Assembly (NCBI GenBank): GCA_019163175.1
Contig: JAFLKN010000027.1
Location: 1 to 42,399, forward strand
Reading direction: 5' to 3'
From: Prolixibacteraceae bacterium
Lineage (GTDB): Bacteria; Bacteroidota; Bacteroidia; Bacteroidales; Prolixibacteraceae
DNA length: 42,399 bases
The position numbers were made by a program, and so were the translations under genes. Shown piece by piece: positions 34,074 through 42,399 of this stretch. A model generated the notes under the pieces. That model saw nothing but the letters and a program-made list of their open reading frames with translations, searched no databases and had not been told where the DNA came from. The first letter of the stretch is position 1; each line of letters opens with the position of its first letter.

Positions 34074-35021
34074 GAGCTTTACGGGCTGACTCCAGGTATT
34101 ATTTCCATCGTAAACACTGGTTATCAAACCTGTAATGTATCCCTTTTCAATCAGCAACTGGGGTCGTTCCCTTCTGAAACAGTGCAAAACATCATTGTCG
34201 GTATAGGTGATATAATGATCGTAAACCACCACCGGATCATACCGTTCCCAATTGCCAATCCCGTTTTTCGAACATAGATGAACTCCCCAGCGCCCATGAC
34301 CAGAGATGCTGCCAGCATTATCTTCGCAAACAATGTGGTACTGCTTTTTGTCTTTAAACAGATAAAAGTCTTCAATTCGGCTATCAGGCCAAACGTTATC
34401 ATTAACAATGGTATAAGGTCCCTGATAATTTTCAGACTCAGCCAAAAAAACTTTTAAATTGGCATCACGATAAAGCAGTTTAACTTTTTTCCCATCCAGA
34501 AGAATTGCCGGATTATTCGATTCTGCCTTTATAATGGGTTGTTCAGAGCGTTTCCATGGACCTCCTATATTTTTTGATGTGCCATATCCAACTCTCCGGA
34601 GCAATGATTTTGAGTTTTCTGCATAGGTGGTAAAGTCACTGCCTATGTAGAATAAAACATATTCGTTACCAATTTTATGAATGGTTGGATTATGAGCCAT
34701 ATTGGAGTCCCAAAACATACTATCACGCTCGCCAATAACAACTTCCTCAAACTTAAACGGCCCCAATGGTGAATTAGAGGTAGCCCGCACAATTTCAGAA
34801 TTCTGCCGATACCCTTCCGGAAAGTCGCCATTCTTTTTCCACCTTGAAGCAAACAGATGATAAGTCGATTTAACCTTTATCATGGAACCACACCAAACCC
34901 AATAACCTTCCATTTTAAAACCACTTTGTTTGGGTACTTTTTCGAAATCGAACCTGATGGTTTGGCTAAATCCGAAGTTGGACAGAAATAACACCACAAA
35001 AGATACCACTAAAAATTTCAT
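34050..35021 (-). CDS. exported GH43-like five-bladed beta-propeller protein
   Basis: The 323-residue protein has a signal peptide (MKFLVVSFVVLFLSNFGFSQ) and a beta-propeller domain like glycoside hydrolase clan GH-F and related families: EGYWVWCGSMIKVKSTYHLF, AHNPTIHKIGNEYVLFYIG, NNPAILLDGKKVKLLYRD and RIEDFYLFKDKKQYHIVCED. Acidic residues suitable for catalysis are present, but I cannot assign the exact family or substrate. It lies 64 bp after the fructosamine kinase-family gene on the same strand, convergent with the NarL regulator, and may act on a side-chain sugar in the periplasm. Confidence 0.72.
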   Translation of the reverse strand: MKFLVVSFVVLFLSNFGFSQTIRFDFEKVPKQSGFKMEGYWVWCGSMIKVKSTYHLFASRWKKNGDFPEGYRQNSEIVRATSNSPLGPFKFEEVVIGERDSMFWDSNMAHNPTIHKIGNEYVLFYIGSDFTTYAENSKSLLRRVGYGTSKNIGGPWKRSEQPIIKAESNNPAILLDGKKVKLLYRDANLKVFLAESENYQGPYTIVNDNVWPDSRIEDFYLFKDKKQYHIVCEDNAGSISGHGRWGVHLCSKNGIGNWERYDPVVVYDHYITYTDNDVLHCFRRERPQLLIEKGYITGLITSVYDGNNTWSQPVKLKRPIRLK

Positions 35022-35085
35022 ACTGCAGGTTTAAATAAATACCATTAAAAGTACTGACAAAAGTTCAGCTATACAGAAACAAACT

Positions 35086-35979
35086 TCAACTGTAGTATTG
35101 GGCAATCTCCAGCGCCTGTCGCCCGTATGAACCGCCAAACAGCAAATAATGGTTCAGGATGTGATAAAGCTGGTGCAAGCGAATTCGTTCCTGCCAACCC
35201 TCCGGAAGTGGAAACTCTTCCTGATAGGCTTCCCAAACGCGTGAAGAAAATCCGCCAAACAATTGCATCATTCCCAGTTCCATTTCACGATCAGCATAGT
35301 AACATGCAGGATCAATTAATGCCGGTCCGTTTGTTGCATACATGTAATTTCCCGACCACAAATCGCCATGAATAAGCGACGAAACTGTTTGATGCCCAAG
35401 TAAAACAAACATTTTACACACAAGTCCTTCATAGATTTTTAGTTCTTCTGATGACATTCCACGCTCAGCTTTAATTTGCTGAACCAATGCCCAAATCCGA
35501 CGTTGCCCGTAAAACTCGGGCCAGCTGTTGGTCCATGTATTATCCTGAATTGTAGTTCCACAGTAATTGGAATGGTGAAAACCAAAAGCTGATGCTGTTT
35601 TGCGGTGAAGTCGCGCAATTCCTCTTCCCAACTGTTCTTCAAATCCGGTGGTGTTACCTGCCGGTTGCACATATTCCATCAGGAGCAATCCCGGGAAATC
35701 ATTAACCTCCTTACTCCAGATCACTTTGGGAATGATCAAAGAAGTCCCAGACAAACGCATTTCATTCAGACCTTCAGCTTCTTTCACAAACATATCAGAA
35801 GGAGCCGCAGCATTCCATTTCAGGAAAAAGTCGCCAACCGAAGTACTGACTTTAGCGGCATGATTTATACATCCACCCCCAACCGATCGGGAATCAAGCA
35901 GGCGAACAGAAGATCCATGAAGATGCCTCAGTCGTTCGATGCACAGTTGAATGATCTCTTTTTCGTTGAAAAATGCCAT
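35086..35979 (-). CDS. fructosamine kinase family protein
   Basis: The 297-residue protein starts at the ATG at 35979; the frame extends to a TTG at 35991. It has the aminoglycoside-phosphotransferase-like fold of fructosamine/ketosamine-3-kinases: VGGGCINHAAKV and FFLKWN (phosphate and Lys-binding strands), LLLMEYVQP (hinge), SLIHGDLWSGNYMYA (catalytic HGDLW motif) and PALIDPACYYADREMELGMM (metal-binding D). Bacterial members phosphorylate low-molecular fructosamines or related sugars and help repair glycated proteins. It lies downstream of the thr-operon terminator, so it should have its own promoter. Confidence 0.92.
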   Translation of the reverse strand: MAFFNEKEIIQLCIERLRHLHGSSVRLLDSRSVGGGCINHAAKVSTSVGDFFLKWNAAAPSDMFVKEAEGLNEMRLSGTSLIIPKVIWSKEVNDFPGLLLMEYVQPAGNTTGFEEQLGRGIARLHRKTASAFGFHHSNYCGTTIQDNTWTNSWPEFYGQRRIWALVQQIKAERGMSSEELKIYEGLVCKMFVLLGHQTVSSLIHGDLWSGNYMYATNGPALIDPACYYADREMELGMMQLFGGFSSRVWEAYQEEFPLPEGWQERIRLHQLYHILNHYLLFGGSYGRQALEIAQYYS

Positions 35980-36020
35980 AGCCGGATTCAAAGAATACCG
36001 AACGAAGTTAAACTCTTTTT

Positions 36021-36059
36021 TACAAAAAAGCCGTTCCTGATTAATTCAGAAACGGCTTT
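36021..36059 (-). terminator. strong rho-independent terminator of the thr operon
   Basis: On the reverse strand a 14-bp stem (36059-36046 with 36040-36027, one G-U pair) closes on a 5-nt loop and is followed directly by a T-rich run ending near 36014. It lies 18 bp after the thrC stop. Confidence 0.85.
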
Positions 36060-36076
36060 CAGTATATACTCTGCTT

Positions 36077-37378
36077 TTACTTTGAAAGTAAATAGTCTTT
36101 AAAATCAGTAAAATCAGTGCTCATTCCGATTGAAAGTTTTTCACCTTTCATAAACGCGGCTAGCTTTTCAGGAAGAACGACTGTTCCTTTGCCCAATACA
36201 CCTTCCACTGTTTCGGTAAATTTAGCCGGATGTGCAGTTTCGAGAAAAACCCCAACTTCGTCAGTTCCCAAATCAGCTTTTAATGCCCGGTAACCAACCG
36301 CACCATGAGGATCGAGCATATAGTTTTCTTTTTCGTAAACCTGCTTCATTGTTTCGCGAATTTCATCGTCAGAATAACGGTACCCAACCATATCGGCACA
36401 AATGTCGCGGTGCGAATTGTTATAGAGTTCGAGAATTCGGGCAAAATTGCTTGGAGCGCCAACATCCATAGCATTGGCAATTGTTGCTACCGATGCGCGG
36501 GGTTCATACGTTCCGGTTTGAAGGTATTGATAAACGACATCGTTTTCGTTGTTGGCAGCAATAAAACGTTTTACAGGCAGCCCCATAAATTTGGCAAACA
36601 AGCCAGCTGTCAGGTTTCCAAAATTCCCACTTGGCACTGAAAAAACAATATCATTTGTGTTTCCAGCCTCCCGTAAACGAGCGTAAGCATTGAAGTAATA
36701 AAATGACTGAGGTAAAAACCGGGCAACATTAATTGAGTTGGCCGATGTCAAAACCATCGCATCATTTAGTTCTTTGTCCAGAAAAGCTGATTTTACCAGT
36801 CGCTGACAATCGTCAAAAGTACCATCGACCTCCAAAGCAGTAATGTTCTTTCCGAGAGTGGTAAACTGCTTTTCCTGAATATCGCTGACCAATCCTTTAG
36901 GATAAAGCACATATACTTTTATGCCCGGAACATTAAGAAAACCATTGGCTACAGCGCTTCCGGTATCGCCCGAGGTTGCCACCAAAACATTCACCTCTTT
37001 GTCGAATCCTTTAAGAAAATGAGCCAGCAAACGGGCCATAAACCTTCCTCCCACATCTTTAAATGCCAAAGTTGGTCCATGAAATAATTCAAGCGAATAA
37101 ATATTACCCCGAACACGTACAATAGGGCAATCAAAATTCAGGGTGTCAAAAATGATGTCATCAAGAATATGCTCCGGAATATCTTCACCAAAGAATTTGT
37201 TGGCTACTTCGAAAGAGATTTCCTGAAAGCTCATCTGATGTAATCCCTTAAAAAATTCAGGGTGAAACTCTTCAATCCGTTCAGGCATAAACAAACCATT
37301 GTCACCGGCTAATCCTTTTGTAACTGCCTCCATCAGGGATACTGAAGGGACAGATTTGTTGGTGCTATAGAATTTCAT
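36077..37378 (-). CDS. thrC: threonine synthase
   Basis: The 433-residue PLP enzyme converts O-phosphohomoserine to threonine. Visible features are the N-terminal MKFYSTNK, the PLP-lysine motif HGPTLAFKDVGGRF with K107 (the same number as in E. coli), ATSGDTGSAVANG, FSVPSGNFGNLTAG and the phosphate-binding region SNFARILEL. The length equals the family norm. It is the last gene of the thr set, 81 bp after the ApgM-type gene and just before a strong terminator. Confidence 0.96.
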   Translation of the reverse strand: MKFYSTNKSVPSVSLMEAVTKGLAGDNGLFMPERIEEFHPEFFKGLHQMSFQEISFEVANKFFGEDIPEHILDDIIFDTLNFDCPIVRVRGNIYSLELFHGPTLAFKDVGGRFMARLLAHFLKGFDKEVNVLVATSGDTGSAVANGFLNVPGIKVYVLYPKGLVSDIQEKQFTTLGKNITALEVDGTFDDCQRLVKSAFLDKELNDAMVLTSANSINVARFLPQSFYYFNAYARLREAGNTNDIVFSVPSGNFGNLTAGLFAKFMGLPVKRFIAANNENDVVYQYLQTGTYEPRASVATIANAMDVGAPSNFARILELYNNSHRDICADMVGYRYSDDEIRETMKQVYEKENYMLDPHGAVGYRALKADLGTDEVGVFLETAHPAKFTETVEGVLGKGTVVLPEKLAAFMKGEKLSIGMSTDFTDFKDYLLSK

Positions 37379-37459
37379 AGTAAAAGATCTTATTTGGTAT
37401 ATCTGGATAAAGGTGAATAAATATACAGAATAAATACCGGATACAACTTTAAATAATTG

Positions 37460-38680
37460 TTAGCTTATTGTTCCTATCCCTAACAATGCCTTCATAAATT
37501 CATCGCCTTTAAGCAAACCATACGAACCTTTGGCAACTTCAAATTCATCGTAGAATTGAGTATTATCAGGCGTTTCGTCAGGTCGGTATATAATAAACGG
37601 CACCGCATCGCGCGTATGAATCTTTGTTGCACAAGGTGTCGGGTGATCGGGCAAAACGGCAATCGTTACCGGTTCTTCCATCTTTTCAGTTTCTTCAACC
37701 AGGTATTTCACAATCCGCTGATCGAGGTACGAAATGGTTTTTGTTTTCAATTCTACATCGCCTTCGTGTCCGGCCTCATCGCTTGCTTCAACATGTAAAT
37801 AAACCAGATCATGGTCCTTCAAAGCCTCAATTGTAGCCTGCGCTTTTCCTTCGTAATTGGTATCGTACAATCCGGTAGCGCCTTCAACTTTAATTACATC
37901 CATTCCGGCGTAAACACCAATTCCCTGTATGAGATCGACTGCCGAAATTACTGCGGACTTTTCAATTCCAAACAGTTCTTTCAATGTTGGCATCTGTGGT
38001 TTATAGCCAGGCGACCACGGCCAAATACTGTTCGCCTGATCTTTACCTGCTTCTTTACGTTTTATATTGATTGGATGTTCGGCAAGTAATGCCTGTGAAC
38101 GTAAAATTAAATAATTCAACAGTTTGGCTGTTGCTGCAGCTTCTTCATTTTCAGGAGTTACAAGACAAGGACGAAATGGTTTTCCGGGAACATCGTGAGG
38201 TGGCGTACAATTCATTTGCTTTTTACCACCTTTTATAACCAGTAAATGCCGGTACGAAACGCCCGGATAAAAGCGGATCATTTCGTTTCCCAGTTTCTTG
38301 TTCAGAAATTCGATGAGTTCATAGGCTTCAGTATTCGAAATATGTCCGGCAGAATGATTCTTAATATTTTCATTTTCGATGCAAATCAGATTGCAGCGCA
38401 AGGCCAGATCATTTTCTTGCAGGGTGACTCCAATACTGGCAGCTTCCAGAACACCGCGACCTTCAAAAACGGTATGAACATCGTAACCCAGAACCGACAT
38501 GTTGGCAATCTCACTTCCGGGATGCATATCTTCGGGAACAGTTTTTAGCTGACCTGCTCTACCTCTTTTAGCCAAAGCATCGATATTTGGTTTTTCAGCC
38601 ATTTGAAGTGGTGTTTTCCCTCCATATTCTACCAAAGGTTCATCGGCCATGCCATCGCCCAAAACTATAATGTATTTCAT
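37460..38680 (-). CDS. ApgM-type phosphoglycerate mutase-like protein, probable homoserine kinase analogue
   Basis: The 406-residue protein starts at the ATG at 38680; the frame extends to a TTG at 38713. It belongs to the alkaline-phosphatase-superfamily, archaeal-type cofactor-independent phosphoglycerate mutases: KYIIVLGDGMADEP (metal Asp), GSEIANMSVLGYD (catalytic Ser), HVEASDEAGHEGDVELK and AVLPDHPTPC (metal ligands). Placed between thrA and thrC, where a thrB kinase is expected and absent, it fits the known proposal that such ApgM paralogues supply homoserine kinase activity in Bacteroidota. A true glycolytic mutase role is the alternative. Confidence 0.88.
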   Translation of the reverse strand: MKYIIVLGDGMADEPLVEYGGKTPLQMAEKPNIDALAKRGRAGQLKTVPEDMHPGSEIANMSVLGYDVHTVFEGRGVLEAASIGVTLQENDLALRCNLICIENENIKNHSAGHISNTEAYELIEFLNKKLGNEMIRFYPGVSYRHLLVIKGGKKQMNCTPPHDVPGKPFRPCLVTPENEEAAATAKLLNYLILRSQALLAEHPINIKRKEAGKDQANSIWPWSPGYKPQMPTLKELFGIEKSAVISAVDLIQGIGVYAGMDVIKVEGATGLYDTNYEGKAQATIEALKDHDLVYLHVEASDEAGHEGDVELKTKTISYLDQRIVKYLVEETEKMEEPVTIAVLPDHPTPCATKIHTRDAVPFIIYRPDETPDNTQFYDEFEVAKGSYGLLKGDEFMKALLGIGTIS

Positions 38681-38704
38681 AAAAATCAATTCAAAGTTTA
38701 TTTT

Positions 38705-38778
38705 CAGTATCAAGTATCAAGAACTTAAATTAGCGAATAAAGTTCAACGGAGTTAAAATCCTGAAGCCTGAAACTTAG
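38705..38778. repeat. degenerate short repeats in the thrA-apgM gap
   Basis: The gap between thrA and the ApgM-type gene contains CAGTATCAAGTATCAAGAACTT-like units (38705-38726, tandem TATCAAG) and CCTGAAGCCTGAAACTTAG (38760-38778). They resemble the stretches at 18806-18853 and 24018-24048. Confidence 0.4.
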
Positions 38779-38791
38779 ATATTGCACTCTT

Positions 38792-41221
38792 TTAGATATT
38801 CGAAACCCTGATAATATCAGCAAATACGCCCGCAGCAGTTACTACCGCACCTGCGCCATATCCTTTAATAATCATCGGAAATTCCTGATACCTCTCGGTA
38901 GTAAACATTACCAGATTGTTAGAACCCTGCAAATCAGCAAATGGGTGACCGGCAGTTATTTCCTGCAAACCAATTTCAGCTTTTCCCTGGTCAAACTTGG
39001 CAACAAAACGCCACATGCGACCCGATTCTGTAAGTACTTTGCGGTTGGCTTCAAATTCAGCATCCATCTGAGGTATTGTCTTCCAAAAATCGTCCACGCT
39101 TCCTTCAAAATATTTGGCAGGAATAAATGTATTGATTTTGATGTCTTTCATTTCGAACTGATAGCCTGATTCGCGAACCAGAATAAGCAGTTTACGGGCA
39201 ACGTCAACTCCACTCAGGTCGATGCGTGGATCGGGCTCGGCATATCCCTGTTCTTTGGCCATTCGAATAGTCTGGCTCAACGGAACAGTTTCGCTGATAG
39301 TATTAAATATGAAATTCAGCGTTCCGGAAAGAACTGCCTCAATTTTAAGTATGGTATCGCCCGAATTAACCAAGTCGTTCAGGGTGGTTATAATTGGCAA
39401 ACCAGCGCCGACATTGGTTTCGAAAAGGAATTTGGCGCCTTTCCGCTTGGCAATCTTTTTCAGAAGCGCATAATTTTCGTATTCCGATGAAGCTGCAACT
39501 TTATTGGCCGTAACAATCGAAATATTGGCATTCAGCAATTCAGCATACAGACCAGCAGCCTGATCGTTAGCTGTACAATCCACAAAAATAGAGTTGTACA
39601 TGTTCAGCTTTATAATCTCGTTCTTGAACTCTTCCAGGCTCGAAATCTGCCCCTCTTCTGTCATCTGTTCGCGGAAAGTAGCAATGTCAATTCCTTCGCG
39701 GTGAAAAAGCATTTTCTTGGAATTGGCAACGCCCGCCAACTTAATCTTAAGATGTTTTTCCTTGAGCAATTTAGGTTGTTGCTGTTTGATTTGTTCAAGC
39801 AGATTTCCGCCAACCAAACCAATACCCAGCAGAAAAACATTCAATTCAACATTTTCGGAAAGGAAAAACGATTCGTGAACAACATTCAATGTTTTACGCA
39901 GATCGGAAACTTTGACAACCCACGAAATATTTAATTCTGAAGCACCCTGAGCAATGGCAATAATATTTACACCATTTTTGCCGATAGTATTAAACAGCTT
40001 TCCGGCAACTCCGGTAGCATGTTTCATGTTTTCGCCCACGATGGCCACAATAGCCAAATTCTCTTCAATGGTAATTTTATTGATCTGATCAAGCTGTATC
40101 TCGCGATCAAACTCTTGCCTGATAGCGGTTTCGGCTTTCGAAGAACTTGACGAATCAATTGCAAAACTGATGGAATTTTCTGACGAGGCCTGAGAAATCA
40201 AAATCACATTGATATTCTGACGAGCCAAAGCGCCAAAAAGCCTTGCTGAAATGCCAGTAACACCAACCATTCCCAACCCCTGGATGGTGATAAGAGTTAT
40301 GTTCGATATGGAAGAAATACCTTTAATCGGCAAATCTTTCCCGTTAAGTTTACTTTCGGTAATTAAAGTTCCTTCAGCCTCCGGCTCCATGGTATTTTTG
40401 ATCCTCACCGGAATGCCCTTCTTGTAAACAGGAAGGATGGTTGGCGGATAAATCACCTTCGCCCCAAAATGCGAAAGTTCCATAGCTTCCGAATAGCTCA
40501 ATGTTTTAATTGTGTAAGCCTTGCTGATTACACGAGGATCGGCAGTCATAAAGCCATTCACATCGGTCCATATTTCCAAAGAAGATGCATCGACAGCAGC
40601 AGCCATAATAGCGCCGGTATAATCAGAGCCACCACGACCCAGAGTTGTATATTCACCTGCTTCGTTGCTCGAAATAAACCCGGGAACAATTGCAATTCCG
40701 GAAAAGGAAACAAAAGCAGTACGGATAAGCTGATTTGTCTGATCAAAGTTAACAGCAGCTTTTCCGAAATTACTGTCAGTGCGAATGAGTTTACTGGAAT
40801 CGAACCACTGAGCAGAAGGAATATACTCCGAAATAATAAGCGAGGAAAGGCGTTCGCCAAATCCGCCAATTTTATCCAGCGTTTTGGGAGTAAGTTCGCC
40901 AATTAATGAAACTCCCTGAATTACCCGTTCCAGATCTTCAAGCAATACCTGAACTTTTTCCCGAATTTCAATTCGTTTTTCACCATCAAATAATTTGTCA
41001 ATCGTATCGAAGTGACGCGTATTGATTTCCGTTATTTCAGACTGAAAGTAGCCGGTTCCGATCGCAGCCATTTTTGCTGCACTCAAAATTTTGTCAGTTA
41101 TTCCGCCCAATGCCGACACCACAACAATTACATCGTCGTCCTGTCCCATCAGAATTTCCTTAACCTTTTGAATATTCTCAGCACTTCCAACTGAAGTACC
41201 TCCAAACTTTAAAACTTTCAT
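38792..41221 (-). CDS. thrA: bifunctional aspartokinase / homoserine dehydrogenase
   Basis: The 809-residue fusion catalyses the first and third steps of threonine synthesis from aspartate. The N-terminal kinase domain begins VLKFGGTSVGSAENI (5-19) and has the GRGGSDYTGAIMAAA catalytic segment. Tandem ACT domains follow (about 300-455, e.g. LGMVGVTGISARLFGAL), probably giving feedback control by threonine. The C-terminal dehydrogenase begins near 460 (VFLLGIGLVGGNLLEQI, NAD(P)-binding) and carries TANKVAASS, FETNVGAGLPIITTL and EPDPRIDLSGVDVARKLLIL. The length is normal for ThrA. No threonine-rich leader peptide is visible upstream. Confidence 0.96.
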   Translation of the reverse strand: MKVLKFGGTSVGSAENIQKVKEILMGQDDDVIVVVSALGGITDKILSAAKMAAIGTGYFQSEITEINTRHFDTIDKLFDGEKRIEIREKVQVLLEDLERVIQGVSLIGELTPKTLDKIGGFGERLSSLIISEYIPSAQWFDSSKLIRTDSNFGKAAVNFDQTNQLIRTAFVSFSGIAIVPGFISSNEAGEYTTLGRGGSDYTGAIMAAAVDASSLEIWTDVNGFMTADPRVISKAYTIKTLSYSEAMELSHFGAKVIYPPTILPVYKKGIPVRIKNTMEPEAEGTLITESKLNGKDLPIKGISSISNITLITIQGLGMVGVTGISARLFGALARQNINVILISQASSENSISFAIDSSSSSKAETAIRQEFDREIQLDQINKITIEENLAIVAIVGENMKHATGVAGKLFNTIGKNGVNIIAIAQGASELNISWVVKVSDLRKTLNVVHESFFLSENVELNVFLLGIGLVGGNLLEQIKQQQPKLLKEKHLKIKLAGVANSKKMLFHREGIDIATFREQMTEEGQISSLEEFKNEIIKLNMYNSIFVDCTANDQAAGLYAELLNANISIVTANKVAASSEYENYALLKKIAKRKGAKFLFETNVGAGLPIITTLNDLVNSGDTILKIEAVLSGTLNFIFNTISETVPLSQTIRMAKEQGYAEPDPRIDLSGVDVARKLLILVRESGYQFEMKDIKINTFIPAKYFEGSVDDFWKTIPQMDAEFEANRKVLTESGRMWRFVAKFDQGKAEIGLQEITAGHPFADLQGSNNLVMFTTERYQEFPMIIKGYGAGAVVTAAGVFADIIRVSNI

Positions 41222-41341
41222 AACTTTTTATTTAACGGAAGCCTTTAATCTACAAATATTAAGACTGCCAAATTATCATTCTACACCAGAAAACAATAGC
41301 ATTCAATAATTTACCGAAATTCGGCGGCAAAAGATAGCATT

Positions 41342-41382
41342 AATAAAAATCCGGATGAAACAGCACAGCCATCTCACCCGGA
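41342..41382 (-). terminator. rho-independent terminator of recA
   Basis: On the reverse strand TCCGGGTGA (41382-41374) pairs with TCATCCGGA (41358-41350) with one G-U across a 15-nt loop, followed by TTTTTATT. It lies 24 bp after the recA stop. Confidence 0.75.
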
Positions 41383-41406
41383 CAATACTGTATCTTTAAT
41401 CTTTAT

Positions 41407-42399
41407 TTAATTTACCGTAGCTGCTGCTGCAACAAACTCAACAATTTTCGTTTCTAACTCCTGAGCCAATTCGATATTGTCGTGCAATAAAGATTTTACT
41501 GACTCACGGCCCTGACCAAGTTTCGTATCGCCATAACTAAACCATGAACCGCTCTTTTTAATAATGTTGTACTCAACACCTAAATCAACGATTTCACCAG
41601 TTTTTGAAATACCTTCACCATACATGATATCGAACTCAGCTTTTTTAAATGGCGGAGCTACTTTATTTTTTACCACTTTAACACGGGTATGATTTCCTTG
41701 CGCTTCTTCACCGTCTTTAATTTGACCAATACGACGAATATCCAAACGAACTGAAGCATAAAACTTCAAGGCATTTCCTCCGGTTGTAGTTTCCGGATTT
41801 CCAAACATGACTCCAATTTTATCGCGCAACTGGTTGATAAAAATTACACATGTTTTTGTTTTATTGATATTTCCAGTAAGTTTTCTCAAAGCCTGAGACA
41901 TTAAACGAGCCTGAAGACCCATTTTTGAGTCGCCCATTTCGCCTTCAATTTCTGCTTTTGGAGTTAAAGCTGCTACCGAGTCAATTACAATAATATCTAC
42001 AGCGCCCGAACGTATCAGGTTGTCAGCAATTTCGAGAGCCTGCTCTCCATTATCTGGCTGAGAAATAAGTAACTCGTTAATGTCGACACCCAATTTTGTG
42101 GCATAACCCGGATCAAAAGCATGTTCGGCATCAATAATGGCAGCTATTCCACCAGCTTTTTGAGCTTCGGCAATAGCGTGAATTGCCAAGGTTGTTTTAC
42201 CTGAAGATTCAGGTCCGTAAATTTCAATGATTCTACCTTTTGGATAACCACCAACTCCCATTGCAATATCCAACCCAATTGAGCCGGATGAAATAGCAGG
42301 AACATCTTCAACCACACGGTCACCTAATTTCATAATCGAGCCTTTGCCATAGCTTTTCTCGATTTTATCCATTGTCAACTGTAAAGCTTTCAGCTTTTC
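41407..42399 (-). CDS. recA: recombinase RecA (5' end outside window)
   Basis: The visible 330 codons cover nearly all of RecA; the frame continues upstream of the window end ([20 protein letters not shown], the usual N-terminal helix), so only the first ~10 codons are missing. Motifs: GPESSGKTT (Walker A), [19 protein letters not shown] (Walker B and loop 1), [33 protein letters not shown] (loop 2) and [13 protein letters not shown]. The C terminus is short, without the long acidic tail of E. coli RecA. It drives strand exchange in recombination and co-proteolysis of LexA-type repressors. The 185-bp gap between recA and thrA (41222-41406) contains the recA terminator and no clear thr promoter. 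Confidence 0.97.
   Translation of the reverse strand, partial: EKLKALQLTMDKIEKSYGKGSIMKLGDRVVEDVPAISSGSIGLDIAMGVGGYPKGRIIEIYGPESSGKTTLAIHAIAEAQKAGGIAAIIDAEHAFDPGYATKLGVDINELLISQPDNGEQALEIADNLIRSGAVDIIVIDSVAALTPKAEIEGEMGDSKMGLQARLMSQALRKLTGNINKTKTCVIFINQLRDKIGVMFGNPETTTGGNALKFYASVRLDIRRIGQIKDGEEAQGNHTRVKVVKNKVAPPFKKAEFDIMYGEGISKTGEIVDLGVEYNIIKKSGSWFSYGDTKLGQGRESVKSLLHDNIELAQELETKIVEFVAAAATVN

Noticed and set aside
40469-40906. 145-residue open frame antisense to thrA
   Set aside because: It is a shadow of the conserved aspartokinase domain, with no domain or start signal of its own.
41222-41406. Possible threonine leader peptide/attenuator before thrA
   Set aside because: Reverse-strand short frames here (for example one of 9 codons) contain no runs of Thr or Ile codons, and the only strong hairpin belongs to the recA terminator.
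1-42399. tRNA, rRNA, CRISPR array, insertion sequence or prophage
   Set aside because: No cloverleaf T-arm signature, regularly spaced direct repeats, transposase or phage structural genes were found on either strand by eye; a tRNA or CRISPR scan would settle this.

Overview
The window looks like chromosomal DNA of a Bacteroidota bacterium, probably class Bacteroidia (a Marinilabiliales/Prolixibacteraceae-like lineage is my guess, not proven). The evidence is a PorP/SprF protein and a type-B C-terminal-domain surface protein of the type IX secretion system, a DUF4293 protein, several upstream motifs fitting the Bacteroidota promoter (-33 TTG/TTTG, -7 TAnnTTTG), a fused aspartokinase-homoserine dehydrogenase followed by an ApgM-type gene and thrC, and about 40% G+C. 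Both ends cut a gene: a family 2 glycosyltransferase at the left and recA at the right. I see no rRNA, tRNA, CRISPR array, prophage or insertion sequence.

Layout. 1-3.4 kb: glycosyltransferase end, Sfp-type phosphopantetheinyl transferase, receiver-histidine kinase hybrid, 3-methyladenine DNA glycosylase. 3.5-6.8 kb: exported TPR protein and RarA. 7.0-9.2 kb: a tight operon of a VTC-type polyphosphate polymerase, a DUF4956 membrane protein and a DUF2490 outer-membrane protein, closed by a hairpin terminator. 9.3-11.8 kb: KdsA, a Dabb protein and, convergently, a fused SpmA/SpmB protein. 11.8-17.1 kb: a four-gene unsaturated-uronate operon (GH88, KduI, KduD-like, DUF4861) diverging from a LacI-family regulator. 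A perfect 12-bp palindrome overlaps the -33 element of the operon promoter. 17.2-22.5 kb: DUF4293 protein and the convergent T9SS pair. 22.6-26.0 kb: AddA-like helicase-nuclease. 26.0-30.2 kb: accessory stretch with an orphan Mrr endonuclease of unusual codon use, a 54-residue membrane peptide, a lipoprotein, a rhodanese, an envelope protein and a YCII protein. 30.2-31.3 kb: a small reverse-strand cluster of a NifX-like protein with a four-Cys tail, a Nif11-like protein and an unrecognised acidic protein. 31.5-34.0 kb: TauE/SafE permease and a NarL-type two-component pair. 34.0-36.0 kb: GH43-like beta-propeller protein and fructosamine kinase-family protein. 36.0-41.2 kb: threonine operon ending in a strong terminator. 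41.4 kb to the end: recA.

Functionally, the window mixes housekeeping genes (repair: tag, rarA, addA-like, recA; threonine synthesis; Kdo synthesis) with catabolic and envelope modules. The parts least explained by known biology are the NifX/Nif11-like mini-cluster, the polyphosphate polymerase/DUF4956/DUF2490 operon, and the Mrr-containing stretch bounded by short degenerate repeats.
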